Below, piece after piece: positions 63,530 through 64,000 of a stretch of 64,000 nucleotides of DNA. The notes below the pieces were generated by a model. That model had not been told where the DNA came from, did not search any database, and saw nothing but the letters and a program-made list of their open reading frames with translations. The stretch's first letter is position 1; the number at the start of each line of letters is the position of its first letter. Made by a program: the position numbers and the translations under genes. Location of the stretch: assembly GCA_035582835.1 (NCBI GenBank), contig JAYKAV010002553.1, positions 467,807 to 531,806 on the forward strand, in the 5' to 3' direction. This DNA comes from Phoebastria nigripes (taxonomy: Eukaryota > Chordata > Aves > Procellariiformes > Diomedeidae).

Positions 63530-63589
63530 ATCATAGAATTGTAGAATCATTAAGGTTGGAAAAGACCTCTAAGATCATCAAGTCCAACC
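63530..63589 (-). mobile_element. CR1 LINE 3' end, reverse orientation, running into a gap
   Basis: Reverse complement of the CR1 terminus: 'tcatagaattgtagaatcat' then 'taaggttggaaaagacctct'. The element body would lie in the N run to the right. It is in the same sense as SORCS3 transcription. Confidence 0.95.
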
Positions 63590-64000
63590 NNNNNNNNNNN
63601 NNNNNNNNNNNNNNNNNNNNNNNNNNNNNNNNNNNNNNNNNNNNNNNNNNNNNNNNNNNNNNNNNNNNNNNNNNNNNNNNNNNNNNNNNNNNNNNNNNNN
63701 NNNNNNNNNNNNNNNNNNNNNNNNNNNNNNNNNNNNNNNNNNNNNNNNNNNNNNNNNNNNNNNNNNNNNNNNNNNNNNNNNNNNNNNNNNNNNNNNNNNN
63801 NNNNNNNNNNNNNNNNNNNNNNNNNNNNNNNNNNNNNNNNNNNNNNNNNNNNNNNNNNNNNNNNNNNNNNNNNNNNNNNNNNNNNNNNNNNNNNNNNNNN
63901 NNNNNNNNNNNNNNNNNNNNNNNNNNNNNNNNNNNNNNNNNNNNNNNNNNNNNNNNNNNNNNNNNNNNNNNNNNNNNNNNNNNNNNNNNNNNNNNNNNNN
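63590..64000. other. assembly gap (Ns to the window end)
   Basis: 411 Ns starting inside a CR1 copy. The true size is unknown. Confidence 0.98.

Larger units (their letters stand above)
42141..63589 (-). other. SORCS3: SORCS3 upstream intron (more than 21.4 kb visible)
   Basis: This is sequence upstream of the acceptor at 42141-42142. No further SorCS exon was found on the minus strand. It holds a gapped CR1 (48676-49287), CORE-SINE remnants (45565-45650, 58970-59075, 63180-63430), a 53 bp direct repeat pair (44157 and 46241), a 34 bp tandem duplication (46468-46535) and a long A tract (58136-58206). A purine tract lies at 61180-61255 and AT-rich candidate conserved non-coding blocks at 52960-53600 and 62360-62960. 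ORFs of up to 121 codons show no domain. Confidence 0.8.

Noticed and set aside
42141..63589. Search for the upstream SorCS exon ending in DQK
   Set aside because: No minus-strand segment with the expected coding motif and splice sites was found. It is presumed to lie beyond the window or in a gap.

Overview
This window is vertebrate, almost certainly avian, nuclear DNA. It carries CR1 LINE 3' ends with the bird-type ATTCTATG tail repeats, several decayed CORE-SINE (MIR-like) copies, long AT-rich non-coding stretches, and short exons bounded by GT/AG splice sites. I see no prokaryotic operons, CRISPR arrays or RNA genes. There are two assembly gaps (48913-49167 and 63590-64000) and scattered single Ns.

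The only gene I can support is on the minus strand. It is an internal part of a VPS10-domain sorting receptor of the SorCS family, best matching SORCS3. In transcription order four exons are visible: 42067-42140, 22530-22594, 15588-15706 and 2638-2727. They are 74, 65, 119 and 90 bp long. Joined, they keep one reading frame across all three junctions and give 116 codons of the VPS10 beta-propeller, starting with a complete Asp-box motif. The introns between them are about 19.5, 6.8 and 12.9 kb. The exons upstream and downstream of this block lie outside the window. All the long predicted ORFs are elsewhere and none shows a family I recognise.

Layout: 1-120 is a CR1 tail. 121-2637 is the 5' part of the next intron, as transcribed. 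2638-42140 is the exon block with its introns, containing CORE-SINEs, simple repeats, a G-rich quadruplex-type tract and a pair of related segments about 2.92 kb apart (30721-30920 and 33645-33840). 42141-63589 is intron upstream of the first visible exon, containing a gapped CR1, a 2.08 kb-spaced direct repeat, a long poly-A tract, a purine tract and an AT-rich block that looks like conserved non-coding DNA. 63530 to the end is a CR1 tail running into a gap.

The observations most worth checking are the paired related segments at 30.7 and 33.7 kb, and a TATA box with two adjacent hairpins and a strong-context 181-codon ORF at 24.5-25.2 kb, antisense to SORCS3. A third is a CT microsatellite that forms the polypyrimidine tract of one SORCS3 acceptor. 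I found no clear new biological system. Family assignments rest on memory of the protein families, not on a database search.
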